64,000 nucleotides of DNA from an uncultured Clostridia bacterium (GTDB taxonomy: Bacteria > Bacillota > Clostridia > TANB77 > CAG-508), in assembly GCA_948502395.1 (NCBI GenBank), contig CAOPES010000009.1:4613-68612 (forward strand). The letters run 5' to 3'. The translations under genes and the position numbers were made by a program. The notes under the pieces are model-generated. The model saw only the letters and a list, made by a program, of their open reading frames with translations. It was not told the DNA's origin and did no database searches. The first letter of the stretch is position 1; every line of letters begins with the position of its first letter. This document shows positions 55,981-64,000 of this stretch, piece by piece.

Positions 55981-57213
55981 TTAAATCTTTCTTAATATGA
56001 TACTTGCATTATGACCGCCAAATCCTAGTGAATTTGACATTACTGTTTCTACTTTTGTATTTACAATTTCATTTGGTGTTATATCAAGGTCACATTCTTC
56101 ATCTTTTTCCTTGTAATTTATAGTTGGTGGAATTATTTGGTCTTGTATTGCTTTTACGCAAAAAATTGCCTCTATTGCACCAGCTGCTCCTAATAAGTGA
56201 CCTGTGTTCCCTTTTGTTGAACTTATTTTTACTTTTTTGCTTGCTTCTCCAAAAGCCTTTTTAATTGCCATAGTTTCTGTTGTGTCATTTAAATGTGTTG
56301 ATGTCCCGTGGGCATTTATGTAATCAATTTCTTTTGGGTTTATTCCAGCGTCTTTTATTGCTCTTTCCATAGCTTTTGCTCCGCCAATTCCTTCTGGTTC
56401 AGGAGATGTTATGTGATATGCGTCTGTTGTTGCGCCAAATCCAATAACTTCTGCATAAATTTTTGCATTTCTTTTTTTCGCATGCTCATATTCTTCTAAA
56501 ACAAGCATTGCAGCACCTTCGCCCATTACGAACCCATTTCTTTCTTTATCAAATGGAATACTTGCCCTTGTTTTATCTTCTGAACTAGAAAGTGCTTTCA
56601 TATTTTCAAAACCTGCAATTCCAAGTTTACATATAGCAGCCTCTGTACCACCTGCTATAATTGCATCTTCTCCACCACATTTAATAGTTTTATAAGCCTC
56701 GCCTATTGCATGTGTAGATGACGCACAAGCTGTAACTATTGAAATTGACTCTCCTTTTAACCCTAAATCAATTGATATATTTCCTGCTGGCATATTTGAA
56801 ATAGCCATAGGAATGAACATTGGTGAAACTCTTCTATTTCCTTTTTCATTTAATATCTTTGATTGTTCTTCAATTGTAATTAATCCACCAATCCCTGAAC
56901 TTACAAAAATTCCAACTCTATCTAAATCTGTATTATCTGCTGAAATTCCGCTATCTTTCAAAGCCTCTCTTGCTCCAATAATTGCAAATTGAGAACATCT
57001 ATCTAATCTTTTAGCCTGTTTTGCTTCAAAATGCTCCAACACATCATAACTCTTAACTTCTCCTGCTAAGCTAGTCTTAAATCCTGTTGTATCAAATAAC
57101 GAAATTTTATCAATTCCACACTTTTTTTCTTTAATTGCTTGCCAGTTTTCTTCAACTGTATTTCCTATTGGGCTAATCGCCCCTAAACCTGTTATAACAA
57201 CTCTTCTTTCCAT
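55981..57213 (-). CDS. fabF: 3-oxoacyl-ACP synthase II
   Basis: 410 residues, thiolase fold. It starts RRVVITGLGAISPIGNTVEE. The catalytic Cys is in SIVTACASSTHAIGEA, and the two His are in NAHGTSTHLND and NTGHLLGAAG. It elongates acyl-ACP. It also has the usual C-terminal SLGFGGHNAS. FabH and ACP genes are absent from the window. Confidence 0.96.
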   Translation of the reverse strand: MERRVVITGLGAISPIGNTVEENWQAIKEKKCGIDKISLFDTTGFKTSLAGEVKSYDVLEHFEAKQAKRLDRCSQFAIIGAREALKDSGISADNTDLDRVGIFVSSGIGGLITIEEQSKILNEKGNRRVSPMFIPMAISNMPAGNISIDLGLKGESISIVTACASSTHAIGEAYKTIKCGGEDAIIAGGTEAAICKLGIAGFENMKALSSSEDKTRASIPFDKERNGFVMGEGAAMLVLEEYEHAKKRNAKIYAEVIGFGATTDAYHITSPEPEGIGGAKAMERAIKDAGINPKEIDYINAHGTSTHLNDTTETMAIKKAFGEASKKVKISSTKGNTGHLLGAAGAIEAIFCVKAIQDQIIPPTINYKEKDEECDLDITPNEIVNTKVETVMSNSLGFGGHNASIILRKI

Positions 57214-57226
57214 TTCTCTCTCCCAC

Positions 57227-57335
57227 GGGTGTTTTTGGGGACATTCCTTAAAAACACCCTATTTATATATCTTTTTTAATCACATTATTTTTTTCGTTCT
57301 ATGGGTGTTTTTAAGGACTGTCCCCAAAAACACCC
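57227..57335. repeat. Inverted pair of GGGGAC palindromes, GGGTGTTTTT-arm
   Basis: Unit 1 at 57227-57259 has loop GGGGACATTCCTT. Unit 2 at 57303-57335 has loop AAGGACTGTCCCC in inverted orientation. Both stems are perfect 10-mers. It lies between fabF and fabG. Confidence 0.9.
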
Positions 57336-57344
57336 TAAACCACA

Positions 57345-58079
57345 CTACATTACCATTCCGCCATCAACTTGAAGCACTTGCCCAGTAATATAAGAACTAT
57401 CATCAGACGCCAAAAACTTAACAACATTAGCCACATCATCAGCCGTCCCCATACGTCTAAGCGGAATATTTTTAGCAATCTTAGCCTTAACATCGTCTTT
57501 CAAAACAGATGTCATATCAGTCTCTATAAATCCTGGTGCAACTGCATTTACAAGAATATTTCTTGAAGCAACTTCTTTTGCTAAGCTTTTTGTAAATCCA
57601 ATTATTCCTGCTTTGGATGCTGAATAATTTGTCTGTCCCGCATTTCCTGAAATTCCAACAACTGATGAAATGTTTATTATTCTTCCGCTTCTTTTTTTCA
57701 TCATATAAGGAACTACATTTTTCGTAACATTAAAAGTACCTATCAAATTAACATTTATAACACTTTCAAAATCTTCCTTTTGCATTCTCAAAATAAGCAT
57801 ATCTTTTGTTATTCCTGCATTGTTTACTAAAACGTCAATTGCTCCAAATTCATTTATTACTTCATCTACAAATCTCTTTGTATCATCAAAATTTGATACA
57901 TCTCCTTGTACTGCTAAGCACTTTACATTGTAACTCTCAATTTCTGCTTTTACATTTGACAATTCTTCATTTTCTTTTCTGTAATTGATTGCAATATCAT
58001 AACCTTCTTTTGCAAATTTTATTGCAATTTGTTTTCCTATTCCACGTGTTGCACCTGTTATCAAGGCTACTTTCCCCAT
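57345..58079 (-). CDS. fabG: 3-oxoacyl-ACP reductase
   Basis: 244 residues, SDR fold. ALITGATRGIGKQIAIKFA, NNAGITKD, ISSVVGISGNAGQTNYSASK (catalytic Ser, Tyr, Lys) and GFIETDM. It reduces 3-oxoacyl-ACP with NADPH. I chose ATG 58079, which gives the normal family start; an ATG seven codons upstream also exists. Confidence 0.95.
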   Translation of the reverse strand: MGKVALITGATRGIGKQIAIKFAKEGYDIAINYRKENEELSNVKAEIESYNVKCLAVQGDVSNFDDTKRFVDEVINEFGAIDVLVNNAGITKDMLILRMQKEDFESVINVNLIGTFNVTKNVVPYMMKKRSGRIINISSVVGISGNAGQTNYSASKAGIIGFTKSLAKEVASRNILVNAVAPGFIETDMTSVLKDDVKAKIAKNIPLRRMGTADDVANVVKFLASDDSSYITGQVLQVDGGMVM

Positions 58080-58133
58080 TTTTATCACTTTTCCTTCCAT
58101 TTTATATTTAAAATTACCTAAATTTTTACTATA

Positions 58134-59069
58134 TTAACTTTTCAAAATTTCAATTGCATCTTCCAATGTTTTAACATCACATATGTTTAAAATCGTAATT
58201 TCCCTATCGCCCTTTTCTTTTTTCACAAATCCTGACAAAGTCTTACCTGGACCAATTTCAACAAAAGTATCTACTCCATTATTTAGCATATTTTCTAATG
58301 TTTTCGAAAATCTAACTGGATTTACAATATGTTTTGCTAAGATTTCTGTCATATCATCATTTGCCGAATATGGCTCTCCGTCTAGATTTTTTATTACTGT
58401 TGAACTAAATGGTTTAAATTCCACCTTATCCAACTCAGCTTTCAAAGTTTCTGAACTTTTCTGTAATTTTTCAGTATGAAATGGCCCAGCTGTATTTAAT
58501 ATCCTTACCTTTTTTGCCCCCATTTCTTTTGCTAGCTTCTCAGCTTCCAATATTCCTTCTTCTTCACCAGAAATTACAATTTGCTCTTTTGTATTGAAAT
58601 TTGCTGGAACTACAAAACCATTGTTTACCTTTTTACAAACTTCAACTATTTGCTCTTCATTTAGCCCAAAAACAGCTGCCATTTTCCAATTTCCTTCTGG
58701 TAACAAGTTTTGCATATATTCTCCACGTTTTTGGATAAGTTTAATTGCATCTTGTGTTGATAATGCACCGCCACTCACTAATGCTGCATACTCACCTAAA
58801 CTAAGCCCAGCAGACATTTCAGCTTTTATATTGTTCTTTTTTAAAATTTCCAATATAGCTAAACTCATTGTTAAAATTGCACTTTGAGTATATTTAGTTT
58901 CATTCAAGACTTCTTCTTCACCTTCAAAAGAAATTTTTGCAATGTCCATTCCTGTTATTTCTTGTGCTAAATCGTATACTTTTCTTGCTTCTTCATATTT
59001 TTCATAAACATCTTTTCCCATTCCAATTTTTTGAGTTCCTTGACCCGGAAATAAAAATCCAATTTTCAT
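58134..59069 (-). CDS. fabD: Malonyl-CoA-ACP transacylase
   Basis: 311 residues. It starts KIGFLFPGQGTQKIGMG. The active serine lies in MSAGLSLGEYAALV, with the catalytic His in NTAGPFHTEKL and the usual VEIGPGKTLSGF near the end. ATG 59069 has AAAAGGAG upstream. Confidence 0.96.
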   Translation of the reverse strand: MKIGFLFPGQGTQKIGMGKDVYEKYEEARKVYDLAQEITGMDIAKISFEGEEEVLNETKYTQSAILTMSLAILEILKKNNIKAEMSAGLSLGEYAALVSGGALSTQDAIKLIQKRGEYMQNLLPEGNWKMAAVFGLNEEQIVEVCKKVNNGFVVPANFNTKEQIVISGEEEGILEAEKLAKEMGAKKVRILNTAGPFHTEKLQKSSETLKAELDKVEFKPFSSTVIKNLDGEPYSANDDMTEILAKHIVNPVRFSKTLENMLNNGVDTFVEIGPGKTLSGFVKKEKGDREITILNICDVKTLEDAIEILKS

Positions 59070-59086
59070 ACTATTCTTCTCCTTTT

Positions 59087-59195
59087 GATGTTTTTGGGGA
59101 CGGAGCAAAAAACATCACTTAGGTTGTTTTGCTCTGCCAGCAAGGTCTGTCCCCAATGGCAATTTATTGCCAAAAAGGTCCGTCCCTGTTGGCAA
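59087..59195. repeat. Three GGGGAC palindromes between fabD and birA
   Basis: 59087-59116: GATGTTTTT, GGGGACGGAGCA, AAAAACATC. 59134-59162: CTGCCA with TGGCAA around AAGGTCTGTCCCC. 59167-59195: TTGCCA with TGGCAA around AAGGTCCGTCCC. The last two lie in the 3' end of birA. Confidence 0.88.
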
Positions 59196-59762
59196 TTTTT
59201 CAAATTTATTGCAAAATTCTGCTATAAATTCATTTCTTTCAACTTCAATATCAAATTCTTTTTTTATTGATGTTGCAATATCTTTTATTTCTTCTGCAAA
59301 TTTTTCTTGCATTGTGTTTAACCCTATTCCAATCACCAAGCATTTTATTTTTTCGCCTACTACTTTGCTTTGGGTTAAAATTCCACCAATTTTTTTACCT
59401 TTGTAAACTATGTCATTTGGCTCTTTTATATTTAGGTTAATTCCATATTTTTTTCTAAAAATTTCTACAATGATATTTGCAATTTCAATAGTCAGTCCTT
59501 CCATTGTCTGAACTTTGCAATCTGTTCTTATTAAAAATGAAAATGCTATGTTGTTTGGTTCGTCTGTATGCCAGATTCTTCCGTGTGTTCCTTGTCCTTT
59601 TGTTTGTTTATCTGCCATAATAAGTAGTCCGCTTGTTGCTCCTTGCTCATATTGTCTCCATATTTCGTTTTGGGTTGAGTCTATTTCTTTATAATAAATA
59701 ACTTTTCTTCCTAATTCTTTGGTTTTTAGCCCTTTCAGTTTTAATTCGTTTTTAAATTCCAT
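59115..59762 (-). CDS. birA: Biotin-[acetyl-CoA-carboxylase] ligase without DNA-binding domain, repeat-derived tail
   Basis: 215 residues. The catalytic domain shows YYKEIDSTQNEIWRQ, ADKQTKGQGTHGRIWHTD (biotin-AMP loop), IKEPNDIVYKGKKIGGIL and VIGIGLN. The N-terminal winged helix of bifunctional BirA is absent, so it does not repress biotin genes. The last 27 or so residues (LPTGTDLFGNKLPLGTDLAG) are translated palindrome. It attaches biotin to AccB. Confidence 0.92.
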   Translation of the reverse strand: MEFKNELKLKGLKTKELGRKVIYYKEIDSTQNEIWRQYEQGATSGLLIMADKQTKGQGTHGRIWHTDEPNNIAFSFLIRTDCKVQTMEGLTIEIANIIVEIFRKKYGINLNIKEPNDIVYKGKKIGGILTQSKVVGEKIKCLVIGIGLNTMQEKFAEEIKDIATSIKKEFDIEVERNEFIAEFCNKFEKLPTGTDLFGNKLPLGTDLAGRAKQPK

Positions 59763-59798
59763 CTACTTTTTGCCTACCTTCTATTTTTCGAACTTTTC

Positions 59799-61521
59799 TT
59801 ATTTTTTTAATTGTTTATTAATTATGTCCAAATTTGCTTGTCTTTTTATCTTATTTGTGGTTGTTTTTATTAGTGGCTCTTCTGTTAAAATAATTCCCCT
59901 TATGGCCTTATATTGGGGCATAAGTTTGTTTATTTCTTTAATTTTTCCTGATATTGCTTCTCTAATTTGTTCTTCTGTTTCAACTTTGTATGCTTCTTTT
60001 ATTCTTTTTTTATCTATAACAACTTTTACATTTATTTTGATGTCATTTTTGTCTTCTGACATTTGTTTTCCAAATATGAATGATTCATTTACTCCTTCAA
60101 TTCTATTTACTAAGTTTTCTATTTCTTCTGGGAAGATATTCTTTCCATTTTTTAGTACAATTACACTCTTTTTTCTTCCACAAATAAATATATATCCTTC
60201 TTCATCTATTCTAGCCAAATCGCCAGTTCTAAACCATCCATCTTCCATAACTTCATTTGTAGCTTTTTCATTTTCAAAATAGCCAAGCATTATGCTAGGT
60301 CCTTTTACTAGCAGTTCTCCTATACAATCACTGTTTTTATCGACTACTTTTGCTTGCACACTTGGAACTGCTTTTCCAATTGAACCTATTTTATGGTACT
60401 CTTTTGTTCCTATTCCCACTACTGGTGATGTTTCTGTTAGTCCATATCCTTGAACTAAGTTAAGTCCTAATAATCTATATTTTTCTTCTATTGTTTTTTC
60501 TAATGCTGCTGCTCCACTTATAAATAATTTGATTTTCCCACCTAACATTTCGTGGATTTCTTTAAAGTGTTGTTTCCTTTCTTCTATTGGCAAATTTTTA
60601 TATTTTTCTTCTTTTTCAAGTATTTCTGCTAGTTTTCCTTGTTTTTCAATCTTGTTTCTAATTATTTTAAATATTCTTTCATAAATTGCTGGTACACAAG
60701 CCATTACTGTTACTTGATATTCTTTTAGATTTTCTACAATATGTCTTATTCCGTCGCAGAATACTGTTGTTGCTCCTTTGTATAATGAAAATAGAAATCC
60801 TACTGTACATTCAAAAACATGATGTATTGGAAGTATTGAAAGTAATGTATCATCTGAGTTTACATCTAGTATACTTCCTATATCCATTAAATTTGAGCAT
60901 ATATTTTTATGTGACAATGCTACTATTTTTGGTTCTGATGTTGTTCCTGATGTAAATAGCATTATACTCATTTCTTCTGGATTTATTTTTGCGTCAATAA
61001 ATCTTCTATCTCCATTTTCAATTAATTTATTTCCCACTTTTATTAGTTCTTTTTGTGAAAATACTCCATTTGTGTTATGCTCTAAATCCATTGATATCAA
61101 ATGTTTTAATTTCCCGGTTTCACTACTTTTTATTTTTTCTAGTGTTTTTATATATTTCTCTGAGCAGAATATTGCTTCTACTTCTGATTTTTTTATTAGA
61201 TGTTTTAGTTCGTTTTCTGTTAATGATTTGTCCAATGGTACTACTATTCCTGTTCCACATACTATCGATAAATATGCTATTTCCCATTCATATCTGTTTT
61301 CTCCAATTACCGCTATCCTTTTATCTTTTAATCCTAAATCTATTAATACTGTTCCGTATAGCATCTACCATTTGTCTTGCTTCTTTGTGTGTTATTGTTT
61401 TATATTTTCCTTTTTCTTCTCTTATTTTATATGCTATTTTTTCTCCATATAAGCTGTTTGTTTTTTCTAACATATCTTTTAAGTCTGTAATTTTTAAAGT
61501 TTTATTTTCTTTGGCTTTCAT
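59799..61521 (-). CDS. AMP-binding acyl-CoA/acyl-ACP synthetase-like enzyme, CGG +1 break
   Basis: 573 residues after skipping one C at 61354-61356. ANL superfamily: IMLFTSGTTSEPKIVALSH (P-loop), VQGYGLTETSPVVGIG, GWFRTGDLARIDEEGYIFIC and the terminal TTTNKIKRQ with the catalytic Lys. Its place at the head of the fatty-acid cluster suggests activation of exogenous fatty acids (inferred). AGGTGG precedes the ATG. Confidence 0.88.
61354..61356 (-). other. CGG +1 site in the acyl-AMP ligase gene
   Basis: GAT GCT ATA CGG A; skipping C gives GGA ACA GTA TTA ATA GAT TTA GGA TTA (GTVLIDLGL). Read in frame only 66 residues are made. Confidence 0.87.
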
Positions 61522-61617
61522 AAATTACCACCTATCATTTTTGTTTTTTGTATGTTATATTTATACCACATTTTTTTCGAATTGTGATTAGACTGGCAGG
61601 TCAGTACAAAAAAAATA

Positions 61618-61657
61618 AACTCGAATTATTAAACTTTTTCGTCTAATAATTCGAGTT
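61618..61657 (-). terminator. Strong terminator of the LRR pilin-like gene
   Basis: A 14-bp perfect stem (61618-61631 with 61644-61657) followed on the minus strand by TTTATTTTTTTT. Confidence 0.88.
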
Positions 61658-61665
61658 CATCTCGC

Positions 61666-61727
61666 ATGCCAATAGGCACAGACCTTGCTAGCAGATTCCT
61701 GCCAAAAAGGTCCGTCCCCAAAAACAT
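61666..61727. repeat. Degenerate hybrid of TTGCCA- and GGTGTTTTT-arm palindromes
   Basis: Contains ATGCCAATAGGCACAGACC, then TGCCAAAAAGGTCCGTCCCC and AAAAACATTAT, i.e. parts of two arm types joined around one TCCGTCCCC core. It abuts the stop codon of the LRR gene. Confidence 0.65.
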
Positions 61728-63627
61728 TATTTCTTCCAAAATACTGCTCTCAATCCATATGGGCAACCCCAAGGGGCTCCCGATATTGAACCTTCTTTTT
61801 TATCTATTATTATTTCTTTTAAACTACTACATTCTAAAAAAGCATTTGCATCTATTCCTTCTATACTTGCTGGTATTTCTAATTTAGATAATTTGGTATT
61901 TGGGAAACTATAATATCCAATATACTTTATATTACTAGGAAGCCTTAACTCTTTTAGGTTGGTTTTGTAATAGAAAGCTCCACCATATATATATTCTACT
62001 GTATCTGGAATATTGTATGTTTCCAAGTTCTGCGTTGCAATTCTTACTGATTTCCCATCTTTACCTAATATTAAAATTCCGTCTTCTGTTTTATAAGTTT
62101 GATTGTCTTCTGATATTGTTACCCTTGTATTTATTCCAGCAAATGCTTGACTATGTATATCATTAACTTTTGCAGGTAAATATAATTCTGGTACATTTAT
62201 TCCAGAAAGTGCCCAAGCATAAATTGCTTCTAAATTTTCTGATAATATCAATTGTTTTAAATTCCCTTCTGATGCAAATGCATGGTGTTCGATTTTTTTT
62301 ACTGTATTTGGCAATGTAAATGAACTTTTATTTTGTGTATATCTATAAATTATCGTCATCTCTTTATCGTATAAATTTCCATCTTGACTTTTAAAATATG
62401 GATTTTCTTCGTCAACATTAATAGCTGTTATAGTATAATTAAAGCTTGTGTGAATTTTTTTTACATTTTTTGAAACATTTATTACCGTATTTCTTGGATA
62501 TGACGAAAAAACTCCTGTATCAATGCTTTCGACTGTTTCTGGTATATCTATTACATCCATATTAGCTAAAACAAAATATATAGTTTTACCATCTTTTGAC
62601 ATTAATGAACCACTGTCAAAACTAAAATTTCTATTATTAGCTGATATCTCTATATTAAACAATTTATTATCATCAGTAAATGCTGACCCTTGTATGGCTG
62701 TTACTGTTGAAGGTACTTTTATTTTTTCTAAGCTTGTGCAACTTCTAAATGCAAAACCATTTATTGTTGTAATTCCTTCTGATATTTCTAACTCTTTTAA
62801 TTTATAACAATTATCTAACATTGATATCGGTATTTCTTTTAACTGTTTCGGAAAATTAATTTCTACCAGTGATGTACACATTCCAAAAGCTAACTCACCT
62901 ATTTGTGATACACTATCTGCTATTTTGATTGTTTTCAATGCTATACATGATTGAAAAGCATAAGCAGCAATTCTTTCAACACCTTCTTCTATTACTACAT
63001 TTTCCAAAGTTGGATTTCCTGAAAAGGCATGCTCACCTATCTCTTTTACTGTTCCTGGAATTACTATACTTCGTAAACCTGGTACATCTCTGAATGCTCC
63101 TGCTCCTATTTTAGTTACATTTTGTGGTATTATTATTGATCCTGTTGCTTCATCCATTAAGTCCAAATTTCTATCAGATGACATTAATTCTCCATCTATT
63201 ATTATATATGGGCTTACTTTTATGCCAATCTCTTGTGCCCATTTCTTCTCATTTTCATTTTGAGAAAAATAAAATAGCTCTCCTTTTATTACTTCAAAAT
63301 TATCTACATATTTTTTATTCGAATTTTTTAGAACAGTATATATATTTCCTTCTTCTTGTACTGAGTCATATATTAATGCATTTTTACCAGCATATAATGC
63401 TCCTTCTTCAAAACTTCTGTCGTTTGCAATTCTTTCTGTTAAATATAATTCGTATTCTTCTGCTACTGCTGATAGTTCTGTTTTGAATTTTGCTTCTCCG
63501 GGCTTTTCCTATTGTTCCATTTTCTCCTGTTAGTGTGGCTACTGTTACTCCGTGCTAATATTAATAATACAATTATCGTTATTACTAAACTTATTAATGT
63601 TATTCCTTTTATTTTCTTGTCTCGCAT
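61727..63627 (-). CDS. Pilin-like protein with BspA-type leucine-rich repeats, two CGG +1 breaks
   Basis: 632 residues after skipping one C at 63550-63552 and at 63498-63500. The N-terminus is a class III pilin signal (KIKGITLISLVITIIVLLIL, then A, G, VTVATLTGENG) and the first site lies inside this conserved helix. From about residue 155 there are many LRR_5 repeats (ITKIGAGAFRDVPGL, LKEIPISMLDNCYKL). Most likely a pseudopilin-displayed adhesin. AAAGGAG precedes the ATG. Confidence 0.85.
63498..63500 (-). other. CGG +1 site 2 in the LRR pilin-like gene
   Basis: GGA AAA GCC CGG A; skipping C gives GGA GAA GCA AAA TTC (GEAKF), after which the frame is open to the LRR domain. Confidence 0.85.
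63550..63552 (-). other. CGG +1 site 1 in the LRR pilin-like gene
   Basis: ATA TTA GCA CGG A; skipping C gives GGA GTA ACA GTA GCC ACA (GVTVAT), the standard pilin helix sequence found intact at 46990-47080 (ILAGVTIATLTGDNG). Confidence 0.9.
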
Positions 63628-63657
63628 TTGTCTTTCTCCTTTGTTTTTCTTAGTGTT

Positions 63658-63687
63658 ATTTTATCATTCACAAAAGAATTACGTCAA
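63658..63687 (-). promoter_or_regulatory. Promoter of the LRR pilin-like gene
   Basis: TTGACG (63682-63687), 18 bases, TAAAAT (63658-63663). The sequence around the -35 is identical to that of the pilin-like gene promoter at 47121-47150. Confidence 0.75.
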
Positions 63688-63718
63688 CAAGTGTCTCATT
63701 ACTTTATATATAAAAAAT

Positions 63719-63760
63719 TAAACCAAGTTAGTAGACTATCATCTCCTTTAACTTGGTTTA
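63719..63760 (-). terminator. Terminator of the Rpn-type nuclease gene
   Basis: TAAACCAAGTTA (63719-63730) pairs perfectly with TAACTTGGTTTA (63749-63760), followed on the minus strand by ATTTTTTA. Confidence 0.82.
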
Positions 63761-63770
63761 TATTTTTCAG

Positions 63771-64000
63771 TTATACCATTTTTAGTTTTTCTAACTTCTT
63801 TTGGTCTATTTTCACTATGTCCATTATATCTTTATCACTCATTTGCTTTTGTAGCATCTCTTTTACTATTTGCGTTATTGTTTTGGTTATTCCTAATTTT
63901 TCTCCTTTTTGAAATTGCATTTCTCTATCTTTTTTTATAACTTCTATTATCATTTCTTTATCACCTGACCTTTCTAATTTATCAATTATATCTTTTGTTT
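63771..64000 (-). CDS. C-terminus of an Rpn/PD-(D/E)XK nuclease family transposase-like protein (partial)
   Basis: About 75 residues visible; the gene begins outside the window. The sequence IIDKLERSGDKEMIIEVIKK, then EKLGITKTITQIVKEMLQKQ and MSDKDIMDIVKIDQKKLEKL fits the charged helical tail of Rpn family recombination-promoting nucleases. The nuclease core is not in the window, so activity cannot be judged. It has its own terminator. Confidence 0.7.
   Translation of the reverse strand, partial: TKDIIDKLERSGDKEMIIEVIKKDREMQFQKGEKLGITKTITQIVKEMLQKQMSDKDIMDIVKIDQKKLEKLKMV

Noticed and set aside
61560..61616. FapR- or FabT-type operator upstream of the acyl-AMP ligase
   Set aside because: Only a weak ACTG-N6-CAGT dyad is visible, and it does not match the known operator consensus closely enough.
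3301..63627. CGG reassigned to another amino acid, such as Trp or Gln
   Set aside because: At twelve of the thirteen sites, in-frame reading past CGG reaches an early stop or loses the family sequence whatever residue is inserted; only a +1 change restores it.
3301..63627. Random sequencing insertions as the cause of the CGG breaks
   Set aside because: Random C insertions before GG would often fall inside codons (AGG, TGG, xxG-Gxx). All thirteen fall exactly before a GGA or GGT codon, making an in-frame CGG. A systematic artefact is still possible and is stated as a test.

Overview
The window is AT-rich DNA from a spore-forming, Gram-positive-type low-GC bacterium, most likely an uncultured member of Clostridia (inferred). 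Evidence includes a PolC-type replicase, a T-box leader before glyS, an H-type small acid-soluble spore protein, a SleB-like cortex hydrolase, a YlbJ sporulation membrane protein, sortase, and a CpsB/CpsD/YveK capsule module. Nearly all genes are on the minus strand, so the replication fork probably runs from high to low coordinates.

Layout. 1-8.1 kb: lepA (cut by the window edge), a rhodanese, a cluster of DnaA-box-like 9-mers, a DUF1294 protein and polC. 8.3-14.3 kb: a Cys/Gly-rich peptide, a cadherin-like surface protein, a U32 peptidase, an RNHCP protein, a nucleoside kinase and SspH. 14.3-29 kb: a capsule/exopolysaccharide locus transcribed leftwards from a promoter at about 28.97 kb. 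It runs priming transferase, glycosyltransferases, polymerase, TupA-like enzyme, flippase, fucosyltransferase, UDP-GlcA epimerase and UDP-glucose dehydrogenase, then a promoter-led sortase/substrate/regulatory block. 29-31.1 kb: glyS with T-box, and tRNA-Trp. 31.1-45.4 kb: an M23 peptidase, a nuclease-like protein with a Bro-N fragment, and housekeeping genes (efp, pepP, prepilin peptidase, yqeG, sleB, holA, debranching enzyme, yvcK, murB). 45.5-50.8 kb: a pilin-like protein, ylbJ, bioY, a transglutaminase-like protein and a YdcF protein. 50.9-61.5 kb: a fatty-acid synthesis cluster (fabI, accA, accD, accC, fabZ, accB, fabF, fabG, fabD) with birA and an acyl-AMP ligase. 61.7-64 kb: a pilin-like leucine-rich-repeat protein and the end of an Rpn-type nuclease.

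The most striking observation is that eight otherwise intact genes carry thirteen +1 frame breaks, and every one lies at an in-frame CGG codon. Skipping the C, so that GGA or GGT is read as Gly, restores the family sequence each time. The genes are polC (2), an M23 peptidase (4), a debranching enzyme, a pilin-like protein, ylbJ, accA, an acyl-AMP ligase and a pilin-like LRR protein (2). I found only one in-frame CGG elsewhere in the annotated genes (50056-50058). This suggests that CGG is an unassigned or hungry codon that triggers +1 frameshifting, or that CGGN is read as four bases, in this organism.

A second signal is a family of intergenic palindromes. Their arms differ between subfamilies but pair within each copy, while the loop keeps a GGGGAC core. 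They often occur as inverted pairs, act as terminators, and extend some proteins at the C-terminus.
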